Origin: Tretioscincus oriximinensis
Taxonomy: Eukaryota; Chordata; Lepidosauria; Squamata; Gymnophthalmidae
Direction of reading: 5' to 3'
NCBI GenBank assembly: GCA_022410635.1
Contig: JAJVDF010000132.1
Location: 1,591,949 to 1,655,948, forward strand
DNA length: 64,000 bases
Position 1 is the stretch's first letter; each line of letters opens with the position of its first letter. Below are positions 36,180 to 48,240 of this stretch, piece after piece. The position numbers and the translations under genes are program-made. The notes under the pieces were generated by a model. The model was not told the origin of the DNA. It worked only from the letters and a program-made list of their open reading frames with translations, and ran no database searches.

Positions 36180-37132
36180 AAAGGAGCTCCAGAGGGGTCT
36201 ATTGAAATAGGGTGAGACGGCAACAAAGTGGAAAATGCACTTCAACTTAAGCAAGGGCAAAGTCATGCACATTGGGGCAAAGAACCCCAATTACTCATAT
36301 CAACTGATGGGAACCAGTTGACGGAACAAGAAAGGGATCTTGTAGTGTTGATGGACAGTTCAATGAAGGTATCATCCCAGTGTGGAGCAGCAGCGAAAAA
36401 AGCAAATTCAATATTAGGGATAATTAGGAAAGGAATCGAAGTCAGCAAATGTTGTTTTGCCTCTTTATAAATCNGTGGTGNGGCCACATTTGGAATATTG
36501 TGTACAGTTCTGGTCACTACATCTCAAAAAGGGTATTGTGGAACTNGAGAAGGTGGAGAAAAGGGCAGCAAGAATGATCAAGAGGCTGAAGCATCTCCCT
36601 TAAGAAATCCAGTTGCAACGTCAGACCCACTTCAGCCTTGAAAAACGGCGTTTGAGAGGTGATCTGATTGAAGTGTACAAAATCATGCAAGGGATGGATA
36701 AGGTGAATAGAGAAAAACTGTTTTCTCTATCACACAACACTAGGACCGGGGAGAATCCCTTGAAACTGATGGGCAGAAGAGTGAGGACAGATAAGGGAAA
36801 GTATTTTTTCATCCAGAGGGCCATCGGCCTTTGTAATTTACTTCCAGAAGAGGTGGTGGTAGCTAGCAGCCTGGATAGCCTTAAAATAGGATTAGACAAG
36901 TTCATGGACACCAAGGATATAAATAGCTACTAGGATGGATGTCTTGATACTGCCCCCAAGATGGAGAAACAGGCAGTACTCCTGAAACACCTTTTGCAAG
37001 GGGTATCAAGAACAGTTTGCCTTCTTCTGTCCTAGACTGCCCAGGTGCAATTGGTGGGCCACTGGATGAGACANAAGGCTGGACTAGATGGGCTCCAGCC
37101 TCATTCAGCAGTTCTCCTCTTATGTTCTTGGA
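36180..37132 (+). mobile_element. CR1 LINE, 5'-truncated, ORF2 C-terminus and 3' end
   Basis: It begins GGAGCTCCAGAGGGGTCTAT, in register with 51771 of the copy at 51230-52313. It codes in broken frames for the region after the reverse transcriptase; one frame gives LEKRRLRGDLIEVYKIMQGM (36630-36693), a CR1 ORF2 C-terminal signature. It then runs into the 3' UTR (GCCCAGGTGCAATTGGTGGG) and ends TCTTATGTTCTTG. Indels and ambiguous bases break the frame, so it is a dead copy. Confidence 0.9.
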
Positions 37133-37500
37133 TGGGAGTATACCTGGATGGGAGTGACATGGAGGCTCTGCCACCGAACAAGATCACACTTCATCCATGC
37201 CCCACAGTTCTGTGCTTTCCAATCAATGGTTTGGCACGATCTTGTAGCGGAGCTCTCCATACACCTGCTTGCACCACAACATGTGGCATGGGGTACAGAG
37301 TATTTCCACAGCTGTGGTGAAAAGGCATGTGAAGTCACATTATCGCGATGGGTGCATCCCGGCTATTGCCACGGCGGGGCTGTGCTTCTCCTGTGGAGCT
37401 CTCCAGCAGCGGCACACAACAACAGAGAAAAGTACATGTGGAGAGGCAGTTGGGTGTAGCCTGATGTGCCCTGAAAGCGCACAGCGTATGTGGCAGCCAA
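37133..37500. other. Unassigned block richer in GC
   Basis: This stretch starts at the CR1 3' end and has more GC than its surroundings, with GGAGCTCTCCA-type words at 37250 and 37397. Overlapping open frames up to 133 codons on the plus strand (37269-37670) show no recognised motif. It could be part of an unnamed repeat. Confidence 0.35.
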
Positions 37501-38151
37501 AGAGTGTCCCAAAGTTTGGAAAACATAGTTGGGATATTCATGATTATCTTTTTTTTTTTTATGTTATATGTCAGGAGACAACATCATGTAAAGAGATAAT
37601 CATCAAATTGTATCTTTCATTATGCTTCATCCTTCTATGTCATTTTCTTCACAACTGCACTGAATGCTGAGAATGATATGATGTACAAAGTGAAATCAGT
37701 GAAAACAATCACACCAAAAAGCAATCTCAGCATATGTCTGCATGGCACTAGAACTTGTAATCAGTGTTGTTACTTTACTAGGTGTTACTTTGCACAGCAT
37801 TAAGCACAAATTCCGTGATCTTGGCACCTGAGACTGAATACCATCGCAGGAGTTTAATGGCCAAGAGACAAAGTTAAAAGCCTTCTGCTGAACGCAATGG
37901 AAACGTCTGGGGACCAATTGCAACAGTTTGCTCCAGTAGCCATACCGAAATAGAAAACCATAATATTGGATAAAAAAAAACAGAGATACACCAGAAAAAG
38001 TCCAGTGGACAAAATTGGAGATTTCAGCAGGGAACTGCTGAACCAGACTGGGAACCAGACTGAATGGCATTAAATTGTATGATTTAGCAAATATAGGTGT
38101 AAACCACTCCAGTAATCCCGTCTGAAATATGTCCTCTCCTGTTTCAATAAC
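37501..38151. other. Intronic DNA with no recognised element
   Basis: Unique-looking; the 191-codon minus frame ending near 37696 runs into the fold-back repeat and has no family motif. Confidence 0.4.
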
Positions 38152-38163
38152 AGATACCACCAT

Positions 38164-38385
38164 CAAAGGAGCTAGCAGCACTTTGAGACTAACCTGAGAA
38201 AAGTGGTTGGCATAAGCTTTCGTAGACAGGTCTACTTCTTCAGATGCTCTGAAGAAGCTTCTTCTGAGCATCTGAAGAAGTAGACCTGTCTACGAAAGCT
38301 TATGCCAACCACTTTTCTCAGGTTAGTCTCAAAGTGCTGCTAGCTCCTTTGCTGGACTATTTTGCACGGCTATTTCTCTGAAATT
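38164..38385. mobile_element. Penelope-like palindromic retroposon (copy 3, best preserved)
   Basis: Arms 38164-38257 and 38258-38351 are reverse complements with only about two mismatches by eye, meeting at AAGCTT. The right arm continues into the tail GCACGGCTATTTCTCTGAAA, TT. A perfect 12-bp direct repeat AGATACCACCAT flanks the whole unit (38152-38163 and 38386-38397), so the palindrome entered as one piece. Each arm holds CTGAAGA, a GTAGAC/GTCTAC hairpin, GAAA and GCTTATGCC. The tail words (TTAGTCTCAAAGTGC, ACGGCTATTTCTCTGAAA) resemble remembered Penelope-like repeats of turtles and crocodilians. No protein is encoded. Confidence 0.85.
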
Positions 38386-38397
38386 AGATACCACCAT

Positions 38398-40254
38398 ATT
38401 TGAGTGGATTCTTTACTGTAGAAAAGTGTCTTCTACTTTGGAAGGCTGACAAAAGACAAGCCATCTGTTGGAGAACCTCCTTTTGATTAAATATTCTCCA
38501 GTACAAGTTCAGTTTTAAGAAGAGTATAAGAAAGCAAGAAGCTGAAGTACCGGTGTCTGCACTATAAGCACACAACAAAGCTAAAGGTGGCTTTATCAAT
38601 ATTNCTCCATTTAAAATTATAATCTGCATGTATCAGTATCCTTTTTTAATTTTTTCTATAATGTGAATATTAGTTTNGTTTTGTTTCAGTTACGTCAACC
38701 TAACTAATTTACAATGGTCTAATAACATTCATCATGCACTCTTTACAAAGTGATATGTGCAATGTCTAGTGGAATGCATTTAAAGGAAATCACAACTTAT
38801 CCAATGGACAAAATAAAACAAGATGAATTCACAGCTGAAGAACATGTTTCCTCACTTTAATTTCTTTAATGAATACTGAGCAGCTCAAACTATACATCAA
38901 AATCAAACCTCTCCCAAGAGATATTTGCTGCAGAGTAAGTAACTCCATACTACACTCTATAGCTAACCCTTGTTTTGAAAAAGGGGGAGTTAAAATTATT
39001 TGATGTTTCCCTCTTCCCTACCTAAATTCTTACCTTTAAGCATATCTTGTCACACTTTAATGTTATTTTAATGTGTTTTTTATTTTCCTGGGCAGTACAT
39101 CATATTTATCTCCATAACAATCAATCAATATTCCTTTTAATTGAGGTTAATTTCTTTCAACTTCGCTTAACTACTCTATCCTGAAATACTGAGCAAGAAG
39201 GGCTGTTGCACCTGCCAGGGAGTCTAAACACATTTTAGGAACTATAATTGTAACCAACAAATGGAAGCTGGACAATCCTTATGTACAATGGAAGGCTAGA
39301 AAACCTTTTCAAATAAGGATTCTTGAGGAAACACAGTAAGAACTCCTCAGAGAAATCACCTTAACAACTGAAGGAATAACAACAATTATGATAAAAAGAC
39401 ATCAGTAATGACCAATGGGAGTTGCAATTTCACTGTGTTTTTATTGATGCTACTTTTTCAAAGAGGTGTATGAGAACTCATGTAAATGCAAAGCAGAAAA
39501 TCCCAAACTTGGAAGAACTCATGACTGCCTTAAAAGTCATTATTCTTTGGCAAGTCCTCCTCTCCCTCAGCCGCCATGCAATTCTTGGTTTAATGTATAA
39601 GGTTGTTTTAAGGATTGTAACTAAAAACATGCAAAACAATGGAGAACATTAAANCAAATGTTAACTGTTAATTAACATTAGATAAAATGGTTTTTTTGCA
39701 GGGATGGAGAGAAATGTCTCACCTGTCTATGAATTTATACCTTACATTTTGGTCTACATAAAGGGCAAACTACTCTGGGTGCCAAAAAAGCATGATTTTT
39801 TCCTCAAATAAGCTTTAAATCCATATAAGTAGACTTTTAGCATTAACTTCCATTTATTCCTTGTTATATGTATTGATATTTAAATCAATAACCATCTTTC
39901 TCTGTTTTATTAGTTAAAAATATTGTAAAATGTATTGATCACATAAGATAAAGCTGAGGCAAAAATTCTGCCTACTTTTAATATTACGAGCAGCAGCAAC
40001 AGTATCTCTGGTTCCCAACCCTTTTTTGGCCATGCCCTACCTAAGCACCTCTAAAATCCTGATCTCCCCCACAATGACGTATAGCTTTATTATTCAAAAA
40101 GTNAATTCCTATTCACATGGAAGAAGCCTTAAAAAATTCACAACACCTAATTCTCGAATTGGCCCCTGAAAAATCAAATTGCCCCTGTTGGGAACTGTGC
40201 CCACACAATGCTGCTGCACATACAGTTGTAACTAAAGGAAATTCTAGAATAATG
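38398..40254. other. Intronic DNA, mostly unique
   Basis: No transposon recognised. The stretches at about 38760-38950 and 39050-39180 are AT-rich with homeodomain-type words and may be conserved non-coding DNA; weak impression only. Confidence 0.4.
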
Positions 40255-40540
40255 CGCTGGAAGGGTCCTCCACGTTCTCCAGGGAGCCAGACAGGGACCC
40301 CCTGACTAATAAAGGATTTACTAAACCAGTCCAAACACATGGATGTTGACCTCTCTCTTTGAAGACTTCCATCAAAGGAGAAATCCACTTCCAGTGGCAA
40401 CCTATTCCAGAAGTTGATCACCCTTATTGTCAGTTTTTTGTAATACCTAAACTACATCTGCTCCACTCCTGTTGCTTTTGCTTCCTCCTTGTGCAAGTGA
40501 GAATAGGACTGAGATAGACCTCTAAATATTTGTAGACAAC
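40255..40540 (-). mobile_element. Old CR1 LINE fragment
   Basis: On the minus strand a short frame gives VINFWNRLPLEVD, which matches the CR1 ORF2 C-terminal pattern (VxxWNxLPxEV). Plus-strand words such as AATATTTGTAGACAACATAG follow the CR1 order. Highly diverged. Confidence 0.6.
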
Positions 40541-42438
40541 ATAGAAATGGAAACTTTCCAGTCGAATGTTCAAACTCATTCAACCTCACTTTTGTCCTGC
40601 ACCTTAACACTGAAGCATAGAACTTTTCTGCACCTTAACATGGCCTTGAAATGGATAGAGGTCTCTGGGAATAGGAAGAAAAGATCCTAGTCTTAAAGCC
40701 TCAGGGGAAAAATGTGTCAGTGGTNATTTGGCAGGCTGAAAAAACTGCTCTCCAGGTGATCCTGACCACGCAGACGTGCATCTGCACTGTGTGGCACTTT
40801 TGAGATTAAATATATGTTGAAAACGAATGCAACAAATGTATTTCAAATCTGTTTGCAAAGGAAGGATGGCCTTTTGGGCAGCAATATTTACCAAGCAAGT
40901 CTTGGAAAAAATGTGAAAACGCAGCTGNCTTAATTCTGAGAAGCCATATGTGCAAAGTGAAGCCACAAAATGCTTGTGAAAAGAAATGGTAAAATGCTAT
41001 GAAATTTCAAATTAGTACACAAACAGGCACAAATTACTCCAATGTTTCCTCTACCATTTTCTTACGTAATCCCAATCGCAACTGCTACTTTACTTAAAAG
41101 CCTATTTACAACGCTGCAGAAAAAGGGCAGATATTGGGAAGGATGCCTTGAATTCATGGAAGGAGAACAAGAGTTAAATACCTGAGCACATGTATGTTCT
41201 ATGTGTGCACCAAGGCCCACAAAGGCAGGGAGAGAACACCAGGCTTTCTATAACATTCACATTGTCTATGAAGTGTCTATCGCAGTGAATCAAATGGTTA
41301 TTTCTCACTTTAAAATCTATGAAACCATCAATCCGTGAGCTGAGGCAAAAGTAAATAAATGGGAGGAAATAGCACTCTGAGGTTACCACCAACACTGTAA
41401 TTAGATGACCTCAGACAAAAAGAGGGGAACTTCTGTTACAGCCTCCCAAATGCCACAAGGCGTTCCAATGCTCTTGATCAAGGCTGCTGCACTTTAATCT
41501 GTTACAGCCACCTACAAACAAGGCTCCCCCCCCCCCGACTCTTCACTTTCACCTGCCTCCAAACATGACAGGTATAAGAGGTGNCTTCCCCAGGAAAAGG
41601 CGTATCATTTTGCAAAAGAGAAAATGATGCTTGAAATTTTGCAGTACAAAATTGAACCTTTAAAAACGAACAGACGGCAATTCTGGATCAACACAGATGA
41701 AGGCAAGGTGGGGAACACCTGAGGCTGGTTCCAACATGTCTGGTTAGACCATTTTTCTCTGTGTCCCAGAGTCCCAAAGAACATCATGCTGCTCTAACAA
41801 GCTTTCTCCACATCACACACTTGTATTATTTACCTTCCTTGTGTATCTTGATCTTTGAACTGGAAAGACAGTTTTATGAGATTAATGCTTAGCAAGTAAG
41901 GGGAATTTTACTATTTAGTAAGTAATCATTCACGTTAAATATTCCAACATCAAAGCAAGCGATTAGCCAAACAAGAAGTTTGCCAATTTCTTGGATTTGA
42001 ACCTTTTGTTGATGGGTTTCTCCAATGGACCATTGTGAAAACAGACTGTCTACTCTAAACGTAGCATGAAGCAGGTCTACTCAATCATTTCTTATGTTCT
42101 TTATTTCCTGGTTCAGGCGTAATTAAAACAAAATCATAAACTGAATTGTAACCAGTACCTACTGTGGACTCCATCTCCATACACTTGGAATCCCATGAGA
42201 ATAGACCACTTAGAAGATGTCCTTCATTGTTGCCAGCGGCCAGAATATTTGGAACATTTCNAAGTTTTTGCGTTTATTCCAATCAAAGAGCAAAACACAA
42301 AAACATTCCAAACTAAAGTTAATTATATTAAAACTGGGCAATAATGATGACTATCCTGGGGAAATACAACAGATGCTAGGAAACTGTTCTATTTCTCCTT
42401 CTCCACTCATTTTTAAAATGCCTGACTGCAACCAGTTA
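40541..42438. other. Intronic DNA with no recognised element
   Basis: A C run lies at 41526-41538. Otherwise unique-looking, with no exon seen. Confidence 0.4.
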
Positions 42439-42703
42439 CATAAGAACATAAGAAGAGCCATCCTGGATCAGGCCACAGCCCACCTAGTCCAGCCTCCTGT
42501 CCCACACAGAGGCCCACCAGATGCACCTGGGCAGTCCGAACAGAGGAAAGCAAAATATGCTGCTCCTGTTCGTGACTCCCTGCAAATGGTATTTCAAGAG
42601 TCCTGCCTGTTGCTCCATCCCGGAGGCTACATCCAGACAACTATCTTAGTATCCATTTATACCCTTAGTGTCCATAAACCTGTCTAGTCCTGTCTTGAAA
42701 GGC
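42439..42703 (-). mobile_element. CR1 LINE 3' UTR fragment
   Basis: Plus strand ACATAAGAACATAAGAAGAG through CTGTCTAGTCCTGTCTTGAA is nearly the same as 19514-19770, so both copies are relatively young members of one subfamily. Confidence 0.88.
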
Positions 42704-43637
42704 CACATTGTCCCCCCATCGGAGGAGATAGCAATGGTGCCCCAGCACACCACTTGGCTGGCTTTAGAGCTGACGCGTTAGCTTTCAGTGGGTCCAACTT
42801 CCTATTAGCCCTCCTGCCAACATGTTTTGTGGCACCATCAGGTTTCACATTATTTATTACGTAGTGCGAGTAGATAAAGTCAAATATCCCCTCTGCAAAC
42901 ACTGAACTAAACAATTGTTGCATGTAACAATTTTACTCTTCAGCGCGCTCCTTTGGCAGAGGTAAGATGTAATAAAATTAAATGAATGATAAGAACATAA
43001 AGATCTAAGCCAGACAGAAGAAGTGGCAGTTTAGGAACGGAGGTCCTCAGGAAAACCTGGAGGGCCACAATTTGAGACCCTTCAATTAAGGGTGGTTGTA
43101 AAAGAAGAAGGTTTAACACGAACAGCTTTTTACATGCCTCCCCCTTTTGCTTTTTGCTTTTTGTGCTGTGAAGCAGACCAAAGAAAGCCCTTTTTTAAAA
43201 AATCTTTTGTATTCTTAAGTAAAGGCAAATGATGGAAAACATTCTACTAATATTCATACACAGAATAGCCTTTAAAAATAATCTGTAGTTCTATACACTT
43301 ACTAGGATAAATGTTTCATTAATCCCAAGCAAACATGTGTGGAATTGCCCAATTAGACNCACTTGAATTTATTTATTTATTTTGCTTTTATTGCTGCTAT
43401 ATCGACTGCATGTTCCCTCAGCCATATTGCTTTTAGTTCCAGATGTTGCCTGGAGTTAAATTTAAATAGAGAAATAATGGATATTGGGAATGTATACTAG
43501 CTAGTTGAACTGTTTGCAATGAAACAGATTTGAACTGAAGAATATTGGCATTTATGCACCTGCCAGTAATGCAAAATAAAGAGGCAGGAATTTCTCCTTC
43601 TGGGTACGACTTTCCAGAGGGTGAAAATTTCCACCTT
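42704..43637. other. Intronic DNA with no recognised element
   Basis: Unique-looking AT-rich sequence. Confidence 0.4.
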
Positions 43638-43940
43638 TGGACAGATGACTGTCCAGCCTCTGTTCGAAGACTTCCAGTGATGGCGAACTGACCACCTCCT
43701 ATGTCAACTGTTCAACAGGTTTATCACCTTGACTGTTAGAAAGTTTTTTTTTCTGATATCTCCTCCCTTGCAGTTTCATCCCATTGTTTCTAGTCCTTCC
43801 ATGTGCCTATGAGAACAATGCTGATCCCTCTGCTCTGTGAAAAGCCCTTCAGGTATTGGTGGGCAGCTATCAGGTCTCCTCTCCGTCTTCTCTTTTGCAG
43901 ACTAAACATCCCCAGATCCTTTAATCTCATAGGACTGTGC
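43638..43940 (-). mobile_element. CR1 LINE fragment, ORF2 C-terminal part
   Basis: Plus strand GACAGATGACTGTCCAGCCT, CTGTTCGAAGACTTCCAGTG, TTTCATCCCATTGTTTCTAG and TCTTCTCTTTTGCAGACTAA parallel 46127-46400 of the large minus-strand CR1. The extreme 3' end is missing. Confidence 0.85.
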
Positions 43941-45136
43941 ACAGAGGTCTTGCAAGGTCAGAGCTTTGTATGAGCCTCACTGCGGCGGTGGACACTTGTC
44001 AGCCCAAGATTTCTCTCCCTTCTCCTTTTCCCCTTTCCCCATCCACCCCACTACATCTTCTCTCCCCCCTTCTGTCCCCTCCATGCACATCTGCAGTATT
44101 TTCCATATTCTGGTTCTNCCCGTCCAATTACTAGAAAAGCACAAGATACCAGGGCTGCATTTTTCATGGGTGTGGCAAATCTATTATCTTATCTTGCTTG
44201 TTTCTTGCAACTCTATCAAAGCTTTCTTGACCCAGTTTGTTCCCATTTGACTCCACCTCCTTGACCCATCTTGCTCTGCCTTCTTGGCTCCCACACCTGA
44301 GCTCATCCAGACAAAAAGCCCACGAGCTGCATAATCAGATGATAAAATGAGACTATACCTAATCAGTCTACCAAACCTTGTTTCCCTGGAGGTTCTTAGT
44401 TTCAAAAATGAACCATCTGGGTAGTGCAAGATGCCATTTTACTAACAAAACCTGGCTTTGATTGGTAACAATTAGGCAATATGAAATGAGATCAAAAATA
44501 TGTTTTTATTGCTGTATTTCACCATCTTTCAAGTATATCCATAATTACTTTTGAGTAGACATGGNTAGACTGCTTTGTTGAACACTTTCCTACATGTCAG
44601 ATGTTCGTCTGTCACCATTTGTGTGACTGTTGTGAGGAGTAAAGTAGCTGGAGAACAAAGAAGGGGGTATTAAGTACNTCATTTCAATGAAGGAGTTCAA
44701 GGCACCATTCCATTGAAAAGGTGAACAAAATCTATATAACGTATTCATTTTATCAAAAACTGTGCCCTGTTCCACAGGAGAAGAAATATGAAGGGAAATC
44801 GGGGGCTACAAGTAAATTATAGTACTTCATCATACGGGGGGGGGGGATCAGGCTTAGATTTCAATATGGTACACACCTAGGACATAGCTGTTTAAAGCCC
44901 GCAAACTCAATAGCTTGGTGATATCTACCAGCCTATGTGTAATTTTGATAGGCGTCCAGGAGCAATTCAAGAAACTTGGGAACTTGGTCATAAAGCCGTG
45001 GCTGGCAACATGAACTCAGTGGTTTTTAGTTCGCAGACAATGATCTCTAACAATTTATCATTCTCTTAGTCAAGAACGAATATTTGATCATTACGACACT
45101 GGGTAATCTTTAGAGGGGCATCAACGTTATTGTGCA
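43941..45136. other. Intronic DNA with no recognised element
   Basis: A CT-rich patch lies at 44005-44100 and a G run near 44837; nothing else assigned. Confidence 0.4.
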
Positions 45137-45444
45137 GCAGCAGAAGAAAAACAACTGGGCTTATGTCCCGCTTTTCTCACTATTCAAAGGGACTCAAAGC
45201 GGCTTACAAGGATATTTTTGCCCAAAGGCTGACATTCTATCTTCCCCACCAGGCTGTGATGGTTCCCATGTATCTACTTGCAGTCAGTTGCCATTTCTTG
45301 CAATTATTGCTTTCAAATAGCTGGGTTGGCTAGAGCTACAGGCTAGCGGAAGGTACTCACCCCTCCCCACGTCCGACGCAGGGCTTCAAAACCCCATCTC
45401 CCAGGTGAGAGACGAATTCCTAAGCGACTGAGCTATCCGTGCCT
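45137..45444 (-). mobile_element. tRNA-derived SINE with Bov-B-like tail (family B), full length
   Basis: The minus-strand head reads GGCACGGATAGCTCAGTCGC with A-box TAGCTCAGTCGCTTAGG, then GAGATGGGGTTTTGAAGCCC as the B-box region. The body includes TCAGCCTTTGGGCAAAAATA, and the 3' end AAAGCGGGACATAAGCCCAG leads into a short CTG/CTT tail. It is related over its whole length to 26841-27131. Confidence 0.85.
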
Positions 45445-45579
45445 GTAATTTCCCACCAGGAAAAAGGAGCTATGCCCCTAGTGACTTAAGACCTATAATC
45501 TCTTTTGACCCTTCCCTTCCCCCTGGGCAGCCATCCTATATCTAGTCATCATTATTTGCACTGAAATGCCAGTTGAAGA

Positions 45580-46043
45580 TTTATTTATTTAAATTCCCCA
45601 AATCTCAGGGTGAGTCACAATGTAAGTCATACAATCAGCTAAAATAAAGTGGGATAAACCAATGACATTGCCTGNATGGGAAGAGGATGTTCTGTCTTCA
45701 ACTTAAGGCCAGGGTGAAAAGTTGCATCTTCATTAGATCTGAAGTATAGTCTGGATCCCTGCGACAGAGGAGAGTCCATTCATTACCTTGGGGCTCCCAA
45801 TGAGAAGATCCTCATGCAGCTCCACCCTCATGTAACTAGTGAAGGTGGTGGAACTATAAAGAGGATATTTTCTGAAGATCTTAGGGTGTTGGCAGGCCTG
45901 TTTATAAGGAAACTTTCCTTTAGGTCTTTGGGGGCCAAGCAGTTTAGGGCCTTTATAAGCTAATGTTAACAACATGACTCAGTGGCAAACAGGAGCCAGG
46001 ATAGTTCACTTAGGACAGGAACAATGCGCACCAGTTTTATATT
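45580..46043 (+). mobile_element. Reptile LINE-tail repeat
   Basis: Words such as GGCCAGGGTGAAAAGTTGCA, GGGGCTCCCAATGAGAAGAT, AGTTTAGGGCCTTTATAAGC and GGCAAACAGGAGCCAGGATA occur in the order of a common lizard repeat from a LINE 3' region. The CR1 at 46044 appears to have inserted into it. Confidence 0.55.
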
Positions 46044-48240
46044 ATCATAGAATCATAGAGTCGGAAGGGACCTCCAGGGTCATCGGGTCCAACCCCTGCT
46101 CGATGCAGGAGTCATTAAACCATCCCAGACAGATGACTGTCCGGTCTCTGTTTGAAGACTTCCAATGACGGCGAACTCACCACCTCCTGTGGCAAACTGT
46201 TCCGCTGATTTATCACCCTGACTGTTAGAAAGTTTTTTCTGATATCTAATCTAAATCTCCTCCCTTGCAGTTTCATTCCATTGTTTCTAGTCCTTCCATG
46301 TGCTAATGAGAACAGTGCTGATCCCTCTGCTCTGTGACAGCCCTTCAAATATTTGTAGACAGCTATCAAGTCTCCTCTCAGTCTTCTCTTTTGCAGACTA
46401 AACACCCCTAGATCCTTTAACNGTTCCTCATAGGACATGGTTTCCAGACCACTCACCATCCTTGTAACTCTCTTTTGTACTTGCTCTAGTTTCTCAATGT
46501 CCTTTTTAAATTGGGGCCCCCAGAACTGAACACAGTGTTCCAAGTGTGGTCNTACCAAAGTCCTGTAGAGAGGAATAATTACTTCACGTGAGCGAGATTC
46601 TATGCCTCTCTTGATACATCCCAGGATTGTGTTTGCCTTTTTCGCAGCTGCTTCACACTGTTGACTCATGNTTAATCTGTGATCTACCAAAACACCCAGG
46701 TCCTTCTCACCTGTGCTGCTGTTCAGACATATTCCTCCCATTCTATACGTGCTGTTTTCATTATTTTTNCCCANATGTAGGATNTTGCATTTCTCTCTNT
46801 TAAATANCATTCTGTTAGTTTCAGCCCATTGTTCAAGTTTGTCTAGATCTTTTTGAATCCTATCTCTATCNTGTTTAGTATTAGCAACACCGCCTATTTT
46901 TGTGTCATCAGCAAAGTTTTCCTTCAATTCCTTCATCTAGATCATTTATAAATATGTTAAATAGCACTGGGCCTAGGACAGACCCTTGTGGTTACCCACT
47001 TGAAACATTCTTCCAATTGGATGTGCAACCATTTATTATCACTCTTTGAGTCTGATCACTAAGCCAGTTTTCAATCCATCTAACNGTTGCTTTGTCAATC
47101 CCGTACTTGACCATTTTTTCAATAAGGATGGAATGAGATACTTTGTCAAATGCTTTACTGAAGTCGAGATATACCACATCTACTGCATTTCCCTGATCAA
47201 CCCATTTGGTAATTCTATCATAGAAGGAAATTAGATTAGTCTGGCATGACTTGTTTGTTACAAATCCATGTTGGCTCTGATTAATTACTGCATTCCTATC
47301 CAAGTGCTGACATACATGCTGCTTTATAACTTGTTCAAGGAGCTTTCCTGGTATTGAAGTCAGACTCATAGGCCTATAGTTTCCCGGTTCCACCTTTTTA
47401 CCCTTTTTGAAGATAGGGACAACATTTGCCCTTCTCCATTCTACTGGGANTTCTCCTGTTGNCNATGAATTTTCAAAGATCACTGCAAGTGGTTCTGCTA
47501 TTACTTCTGCTAGTTCCTTCAGTACCCTGGGATGTAGTTCATCTGGGCCTGGAGATTTGAATTCATTTAAATTAGCTAAGNGTTCCCTCACCTTTTCTCT
47601 GTCTATTAAGTGTTTTGATTCTTTTGTTCCTTCAATAGCAGAATGAAGNCCAGCTGTTGNTGTATGTCCTTTTTCAGAAAAAACAGTTGCAAAATAAGTG
47701 TTCAGAAGTTCAGCTTTCTCAGTATTGTTTTTGATCATTTCACCATTTTCCCTCTGTAGAACTCCTATAGCATCTTTAGCTTTACTTTTTCTTTTGACGT
47801 ACCCCCCAAACCCTTTATTTTTGCTTTTTACATGCCTTGCAAGACTCAGTTCATATTCAGCTTTAGCTTTTCTGACCCTTGACCTACAATTACTGCAGAC
47901 TGCCTTATATTCTTCCTTAGAAATGTCCCCCTTCTTCCATTTCATAAACAGTATTTTTTTCCTTTTTAGTAAGTTATTAAGATTTGGGTTCAACCACAGT
48001 GGTCTCCTTAGATGCTTCCCGTGTTTTCTTCTTTGGGGAATTGTTAAAGATTGTGCTTCTAGAATCTCATTTCGCAAGATTTCCCATCCTTCTTGGACAT
48101 TTCTGTCCTTTAAGACTTCCAACCATTGGATNCTTCATACCCTCCTTCTGAGTCCATCAAAATCTGCTCTTCTGAAATCTAGTCTTGAGGTCTGAGTCCT
48201 CGCAGGTCTTCCTCCCTTTGTTATGTAGAATTCAATTATG
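46044..48240 (-). mobile_element. CR1 LINE, 5'-truncated, broken ORF2 reverse transcriptase
   Basis: This is the largest retrotransposon here. On the minus strand it starts within ORF2 and ends in the typical CR1 3' terminus (GGAGGTCCCTTCCGACTCTA, TGATTCTATGAT). ORF2 pieces show reverse-transcriptase boxes in order: YRPMSLTSIPGK, QHGFVTNKSCQTNL, VVYLDFSKAFDKVSHS (motif A with Asp) and FADDTKIGG (motif C), then the C-terminal RRLRGDLIAVYKYLKG. A stop lies where SGVPQGS is expected (near 46993) and a small deletion shifts the frame before FADD (near 46920). Several N bases occur. The endonuclease is missing, so the copy cannot be autonomous. Its subfamily matches the tails at 18231 and 25721. 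Confidence 0.93.

Noticed and set aside
37696..38271. 191-codon minus-strand frame
   Set aside because: It runs across the fold-back retroposon and unique DNA with no motif; chance frame.
45364..45444. Possible tRNA gene (A and B boxes on the minus strand)
   Set aside because: No full cloverleaf, and it continues into a SINE body with a Bov-B-like tail; it is a SINE head.
46992..48122. Host gene encoding a 376-residue protein
   Set aside because: The motifs are those of CR1 ORF2 reverse transcriptase; it belongs to the retrotransposon.
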